Shown: positions 16,355-19,596 of the stretch, piece by piece
Position numbering within the stretch: position 1 is the first letter of the stretch
Layout: the number at the start of each line of letters is the position of its first letter
Assembly (NCBI GenBank): GCA_027686065.1
Contig: JAQCTH010000066.1
Span: 1-19,596, forward strand
DNA: 19,596 nucleotides
Direction of reading: 5' to 3'
From: Clostridiaceae bacterium AF10-41
GTDB lineage: Bacteria > Bacillota > Clostridia > Clostridiales > Clostridiaceae
The notes under the pieces: generated by a model
What the model saw: the letters and a program-made list of their open reading frames with translations, nothing else
Told to the model about the DNA's origin: nothing
Database searches by the model: none
Made by a program: the position numbers and the translations under genes

Positions 16355-16838
16355 AAAAATAGTTTTAAGAGAAAATAAAACCTTAAAGCTTAATAATGTA
16401 TTAATTAGAGAAGTAAGTGAAAATGAATTAATCGATATAAATAAAATTAGCTATATGATGGATAGTTATATTAAATCTAAGGGAAACTCAACTATAGGAC
16501 CAGCGATAAATTATTCTACAGTAGAAGTAGATGAAAGTGGACAAGTTAAAGTAATAATAAAGCTAATGGTTCAATTAAAAAATCCAATTAATAATGTTGA
16601 AAAACCCTATGAATTAAAGTCACAGTTAAGGGTAACTAATTGTCTTTTTGCTAGATTTACAGAAAAAGAAGAAAATTTACAATTTGCATATCAAAAGCTT
16701 GGAGTATATGCCTTTGAAAATAATATTAAATTAAAGGGAGATTCTTATACTGTATTTGTAAAACAAGAAGAAGAAAATATAGTAGCAGATGTATTTATGG
16801 AAGCTTTGAAAGGTGGAGATTTACTTGAAAGTATATAA
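16341..16838 (+). CDS. Small accessory protein of exporter operon, probably DUF5085/GyrI-like
   Basis: A 165-residue soluble protein with no signal peptide, membrane segment or cysteine motif. Its central part (IGPAINYSTVEVDESGQVKVIIKLMVQLK, in two halves around residues 50-80) and C-terminal LKGDSYTVFV...ADVFMEAL recall the GyrI-like/AraC effector-binding fold and the DUF5085 proteins of Firmicutes. I cannot verify this without a profile search. It overlaps the exporter gene by 14 bases and the HlyD gene by 14 bases, so it is translationally coupled between the two secretion components. The ATG at 16341 is chosen over an upstream GTG because an AGAGGG site is well placed. A chaperone, immunity or precursor-binding role is possible but unproved. 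Confidence 0.8.
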   Translation: MSTIEKIVLRENKTLKLNNVLIREVSENELIDINKISYMMDSYIKSKGNSTIGPAINYSTVEVDESGQVKVIIKLMVQLKNPINNVEKPYELKSQLRVTNCLFARFTEKEENLQFAYQKLGVYAFENNIKLKGDSYTVFVKQEEENIVADVFMEALKGGDLLESI

Positions 16839-17937
16839 CTTAAATGAAATTACTGATAGTAAAATCCTTTATGATAGAAAGCCACCAGCTTTTATGAAAT
16901 ATGTTATTTTAATAGTTGCAGCATTAATTATAGTATGCTTAATTTGGGCAAATAAATCAGTTAAAACATATATGGTAAAAGGACAAGGTGTTGTAGTTTC
17001 AGAAAATAAATCTCATATTATGACTAAGACTTCAGGAGAAATAAAAGAAGTGTTTATTACAGAAGGAAGCGAAGTTAAAGAAGGAGATGTATTATTTACA
17101 ACTAATGGAATAGAATCAGATCTTCAATTAGAGCAAATAGTTGCACAAATAAATTCTTTTAGTAGAAGAATTGAACTTTTAAGCATAGCAGAAGAAAATG
17201 CAACTAATGGAACTAATTATTTTAATAGATATAACGAGCAAGAAGTTGAATTTTATAATAAGTTAAATGCAGCATATATAGCTAGAAAAGAGTTTGTTGT
17301 AGATGAAAAAGCATTGAAAGAACAAGGAGCAAATGAACAACAAATAAAAGATTATGCTAAAACACAAAAAAATAAATCTGATGAGCATTATTATAAAACT
17401 ATTTCTGAATTTACAAGTGAAAAAAATCAATATGAATTAGAGTTATCTAAACTAGTAGGTCAAAAGGAAGCTATAGAAAAGGGAAAAGAGCAATATAAAG
17501 TAGTTGCTCAAAAAGGAGGAGTTATTCATTTAAACACTCCATTAACTTCTGGAATGGTGCTTCAAGGAGGAAGCTTAATAGGAACTATAACAAGTAAAGA
17601 AGAAGAGTTAATAATAGAAACTATGTTACCTTCAACCGATAGACCAAGAATACATGTAGAAGATGAAGTATCTTTAGTCATAGGAGGATTATTGCAATCA
17701 GAATATGGAACAATAGCAGGAAAAGTAATAAGCATTGATGAAGATGCAACTATAGATAATGAAAAAGGAAATGTATTTTTTAAAGTTAAAGTTAAACCAG
17801 ATAAAACATACTTGGAAGATTCAAAAGGAGAAAAGGTTAATTTAACTTTAGGAATGGTAGCAGAAACAAGAGTTAAATATGAAAAAATAACTTATATGAA
17901 ATATATTTTAGAATTAATAGGAATTAAATTTAGTTAG
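16825..17937 (+). CDS. HlyD-family secretion adaptor (bacteriocin exporter accessory protein)
   Basis: A 370-residue membrane-fusion-type protein that partners C39 exporters in Gram-positive peptide secretion. One N-terminal membrane segment (about 24-42, KYVILIVAALIIVCLIW) is followed by a lipoyl-like half-motif (SGEIKEVFITEGSEVKEGDVLF), a long charged helical hairpin (about 105-210) and a second lipoyl/beta-barrel half (VAQKGGVIHLNTPLTSGMVL). The TTG at 16825 is chosen because AGGTGGAG lies six bases before it; a GTG at 16813 in frame has no ribosome binding site. It overlaps the preceding gene and completes the export machinery. The operon appears to end here, followed by a gap of 135 bases before the peptide gene. 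Confidence 0.93.
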   Translation: MKVYNLNEITDSKILYDRKPPAFMKYVILIVAALIIVCLIWANKSVKTYMVKGQGVVVSENKSHIMTKTSGEIKEVFITEGSEVKEGDVLFTTNGIESDLQLEQIVAQINSFSRRIELLSIAEENATNGTNYFNRYNEQEVEFYNKLNAAYIARKEFVVDEKALKEQGANEQQIKDYAKTQKNKSDEHYYKTISEFTSEKNQYELELSKLVGQKEAIEKGKEQYKVVAQKGGVIHLNTPLTSGMVLQGGSLIGTITSKEEELIIETMLPSTDRPRIHVEDEVSLVIGGLLQSEYGTIAGKVISIDEDATIDNEKGNVFFKVKVKPDKTYLEDSKGEKVNLTLGMVAETRVKYEKITYMKYILELIGIKFS

Positions 17938-18016
17938 TTACTTTGCATTAAAAGAAATTTTAATATGGTAAATTAAACATGAAAAGCGCGCGAATTAATT
18001 AATTTTATGTGAAAGA

Positions 18017-18057
18017 TTTACAAGGATTAAAAGTTCTTTTAAATATATATGTATAAA
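18017..18057 (+). promoter_or_regulatory. Conserved upstream box of the precursor gene
   Basis: TTTACAA, then AAAAGTTCTTTT (18029-18040), then an AT-rich stretch lead into the GGAGGAG ribosome binding site. The same two blocks, in the same order and spacing, occur before the decayed second copy at 19212-19235. Such conservation beside a degraded gene suggests promoter or regulator-binding function. AAAGTTCTT is close to a LytTR half-site, but no second half-site at the usual spacing is visible. Confidence 0.45.
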
Positions 18058-18072
18058 ATGGAGGAGAATAAA

Positions 18073-18480
18073 ATGAGTACATTTGTATTAAAAAGAGAGT
18101 ATGCTTTACAATTACCAAATAGCTATGTAGAAATTGACAGAGAGGAAATGGAGTATGTTGATGGGGGTTTTTCAATGCCACGTGGGGCAGTTGCATTTGC
18201 AATTGATTTAATTGCAGTGGCTGCCGCTCCATGGTTGGCACCACTAAAGTATGCTGGAAAAGCTGCTGCAATAGCATTTGTGAAAGTTAATTTGACAAAG
18301 TTTGCTGGCGCGGCTAAATGGCTTATACAAACAGCTATAGGCGGTAGTATTAATATGTCAGTAGGTGCAATAGGGAATCTTCTATTCTCTAATGCATGGT
18401 GTTTTACTTCTATTGGAGGCATTATGTCACTTATTGCTGATGCAGTTTTTAGTGGTATTGATGGTAAGATATCATGGTAA
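18073..18480 (+). CDS. Double-glycine leader bacteriocin-like precursor peptide
   Basis: A 135-residue precursor. Residues 1-32 form a typical GG leader ending in MEYVDGG, cleaved after G32 by a C39 peptidase. The predicted mature product has 103 residues. It is hydrophobic, rich in Ala, Gly and Ile, and weakly cationic (seven Lys/Arg against three Asp), with glycine-spaced helices around IGGSINMSVGAIGNLL and GGIMSLIADAVFSGIDG. Only one cysteine is present, so no internal disulfide or lanthionine ring is possible. This fits a membrane-active unmodified bacteriocin, larger than usual class II peptides. The ATG at 18073 has a perfect GGAGGAG six bases upstream. Local G+C is much higher than nearby (31 of 60 bases at 18181-18240). 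I do not recognise a named homologue. Confidence 0.85.
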   Translation: MSTFVLKREYALQLPNSYVEIDREEMEYVDGGFSMPRGAVAFAIDLIAVAAAPWLAPLKYAGKAAAIAFVKVNLTKFAGAAKWLIQTAIGGSINMSVGAIGNLLFSNAWCFTSIGGIMSLIADAVFSGIDGKISW

Positions 18481-18518
18481 AATAAAATTATACAATAAAA
18501 GGGTATAGTGATTTTAAC

Positions 18519-18553
18519 GCAACTGGTTTCAGGTAAATTCTGAAATCAGTTGC
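18519..18553 (+). terminator. Hairpin between precursor and putative immunity gene
   Basis: Arms GCAACTGGTTTCAG and CTGAAATCAGTTGC (14 pairs including one wobble) flank a 7-base loop. No T-run follows, so it is more likely a partial terminator or mRNA-stabilising hairpin that separates high peptide expression from lower expression of the next gene. Confidence 0.6.
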
Positions 18554-18592
18554 AATAAATACAATGAATAAATAGCTTAAGGAGATGTTTTT

Positions 18593-19105
18593 ATGTTTAG
18601 CGTCAATTGTAAAGCAGATAATTATGTTTATATTAAAGAAGATCAGAAAGTTCTATTTTTTAATAGTATATTTGAGGACAAAACTTGGCTAATACTATTA
18701 GCTTCGCTTTTGGACCTGTTAATTCCGGATCCAAGATCATTCCATATCCCTGTTGCCATTGAAGTGAAAGCAGTTGAGGATTCAATAATAACAATAAATA
18801 ATAAACTAGAAGTTACCGGTTCTGAAGATTATAGATATTTTATTTTAAATTCACATTATAGAAAGTGGAAAAAGACATGTTTAATATCTAACTGTATTCT
18901 TATTACAATTGCAGTAATTATGTCACTTTTCTTTTTATATCTTTTTTTTGAATCAAATAAAAATTATCTTATAGGTATTCTATTTTTAGTAATAGTTTCA
19001 CTTAGTATCTTTAATATATCAAAATTAATTAATCAATTCAAAAAGATTAAAATGTATGGAGTAGAGGATCGAAAAATAATATGGACTAAAAGGGATAAGG
19101 ATTAA
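18593..19105 (+). CDS. Small membrane protein, putative bacteriocin immunity protein
   Basis: A 170-residue protein of unrecognised family. A short hydrophobic stretch (about 32-45, WLILLASLLDLLIP) is followed by a soluble beta-like region. Two strong membrane segments come next (about 98-118 and 123-142), then a basic tail (FKKIKMYG, KRDKD). It directly follows the precursor gene in the same orientation with its own AAGGAG ribosome binding site eight bases before the ATG. Small membrane proteins in this position next to bacteriocin genes commonly give self-protection, which is the basis for the call; nothing in the sequence itself proves immunity. A clear terminator closes the unit. Confidence 0.75.
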   Translation: MFSVNCKADNYVYIKEDQKVLFFNSIFEDKTWLILLASLLDLLIPDPRSFHIPVAIEVKAVEDSIITINNKLEVTGSEDYRYFILNSHYRKWKKTCLISNCILITIAVIMSLFFLYLFFESNKNYLIGILFLVIVSLSIFNISKLINQFKKIKMYGVEDRKIIWTKRDKD

Positions 19106-19126
19106 AGATATATATTCTAAAAGGGA

Positions 19127-19176
19127 AAAAGAGTAAATGAAGCTAAGAATAGTTATTTTCATTGACTCTTTTCTTT
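19127..19176 (+). terminator. Intrinsic terminator after the putative immunity gene
   Basis: Arms AAAAGAGTAAATGAA and TTCATTGACTCTTTT (one mismatch) flank a 16-base loop, with a T-rich tail TTTTCTTT on the plus strand. Confidence 0.88.
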
Positions 19177-19199
19177 AAAATATAATAGTGCTAATTAAT

Positions 19200-19260
19200 T
19201 TGTGCTAGACATTTACAAATGATAAAAGTTCTTTTCAGATAAATATGTAAAGTAGAGGAG
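19200..19260 (+). repeat. Second copy of the precursor upstream region
   Basis: This segment repeats the region before the precursor gene (about 18006-18066). ATTTACAA, ATAAAAGTTCTTTT-like and the GAGGAG ribosome binding site are all kept in order, while intervening bases differ. Together with the following leader remnant it records a duplication of the 5' end of the peptide gene. Confidence 0.75.
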
Positions 19261-19267
19261 TATTCCT

Positions 19268-19342
19268 GTGAAAAGAGAATATGCTTTACAATTACTAAAT
19301 AGCTATGTAGAAATAGACAGAGACGAAATGGAACATTTATGA
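19268..19342 (+). pseudogene. Decayed second leader-peptide gene
   Basis: Starting at a GTG seven bases after GAGGAG, 24 codons encode VKREYALQLLNSYVEIDRDE followed by MEHL and a TGA stop. Positions 19271-19333 match precursor codons 7-27 at 58 of 63 bases by my count (19 of 21 residues). The first six codons are lost, and just where VDGG should follow, about ten extra bases shift the frame. No mature peptide region follows. The start and ribosome binding site survive, so a leader-only peptide could still be made. Confidence 0.8.
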
Positions 19343-19508
19343 TTATGTTAATAAGAGTTATTTGAATAGAGATATTATTGATTTTATAATACTTAAGAAG
19401 AAAATTTTTAATATTAGAGATATTGCTTTCAGAATTTCTTCTTTGTTTATAGTTTCATATTTTAATAAATCTCAATTTATTAAGTAGTAATATTTATAGA
19501 AATAAGTT
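19343..19508 (+). other. Stretch with no intact gene after the leader remnant
   Basis: One frame stays open from 19344 to a TAG at 19485-19487 (47 codons, Ile-, Phe- and Lys-rich) but has no good start or ribosome binding site and shows no resemblance I can see to the precursor or the putative immunity protein. It is probably decayed sequence. Taken with the remnant and its upstream repeat, 19178-19573 holds no intact gene. Confidence 0.4.
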
Positions 19509-19550
19509 AGATGAGTGATTGTTAAAAAATAATTATCACTCATCTTATTT
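19509..19550 (+). terminator. Hairpin before the last gene start
   Basis: Arms AGATGAGTGAT and ATCACTCATCT (19509-19519 with 19535-19545) flank a 15-base AT loop and are followed by TTATTT. It is a plausible terminator for transcripts reading through the decayed region, placed just upstream of the next ribosome binding site. Confidence 0.7.
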
Positions 19551-19573
19551 AAAATAAAATGGAGAAGAAATAA

Positions 19574-19596
19574 ATGGAAAATAAGAAAAGTATAAA
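19574..19596 (+). CDS. Start of a gene cut by the window edge
   Basis: An ATG preceded by a GGAGAAG ribosome binding site (19561-19567) opens a frame reading MENKKSI before the window ends. The upstream AAAATGGAG context resembles that of the precursor gene, so this may be another gene of the peptide locus, but seven codons are too few to say. Confidence 0.5.

Noticed and set aside
18123..18422. Open frame on the minus strand inside the precursor gene
   Set aside because: It is antisense to a gene with a perfect ribosome binding site and clear leader sequence, and has no ribosome binding site of its own; the opening reflects the Ala/Gly-rich codons of the real gene.
19344..19487. A 47-codon frame as a second immunity gene
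   Set aside because: It lacks a start codon with a ribosome binding site and shows no visible similarity to the membrane protein at 18593-19105, so it is treated as decayed sequence.
1..19596. CRISPR arrays, tRNA or rRNA genes, insertion sequences
   Set aside because: No regularly spaced direct repeats, cloverleaf or rRNA-like G+C-rich segments, or transposase frames were seen on either strand.

Overview
The window is very AT-rich, with short purine-rich ribosome binding sites and gene families typical of Clostridium sensu stricto: zinc-ribbon small proteins, DUF2935 proteins, LytTR regulators and C39-peptidase exporters. The sequence alone does not fix the species. Apart from a copper-type membrane protein and an alpha/beta hydrolase on the minus strand, all genes lie on the plus strand.

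Region 1 (1-6,400) is a housekeeping and stress segment. It holds a zinc-ribbon protein, an OmpR-type two-component pair, and a convergent HMA/SafE/cupredoxin fusion protein. A superoxide dismutase diverges from that fusion gene across a 24-bp palindrome. An alpha/beta hydrolase converges on the dismutase gene, and a long quasi-palindrome lies between them.

Region 2 (6,400-13,000) starts with a guanidine-modifying (amidinotransferase/DDAH fold) enzyme and a DUF2935 helical protein. A molybdenum hydroxylase locus follows: a regulator that fuses a degenerate MobA/MocA-like domain to a ModE-type helix-turn-helix, then a tightly coupled operon for the Mo, [2Fe-2S] and FAD subunits of a xanthine-dehydrogenase-family enzyme. 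The promoter region of this operon carries several inverted repeats.

Region 3 (13,000-19,596) is the accessory part and looks like a complete unmodified-bacteriocin (double-glycine leader peptide) locus. In order it holds an orphan LytTR response regulator, a C39-peptidase ABC exporter, a small accessory protein probably of the DUF5085/GyrI-like type, an HlyD-type adaptor, a 135-residue precursor with a 32-residue GG leader, and a small membrane protein placed as an immunity gene. A second, decayed copy of the promoter and leader lies about 1.2 kb downstream, and another gene begins at the right edge. The regulator probably senses a signal from a kinase outside the window. The exporter and adaptor would cut off the leader and secrete the hydrophobic peptide of about 103 residues, and the membrane protein would protect the producer. 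The peptide gene is much richer in G+C than its surroundings, which suggests a cassette with a separate history.
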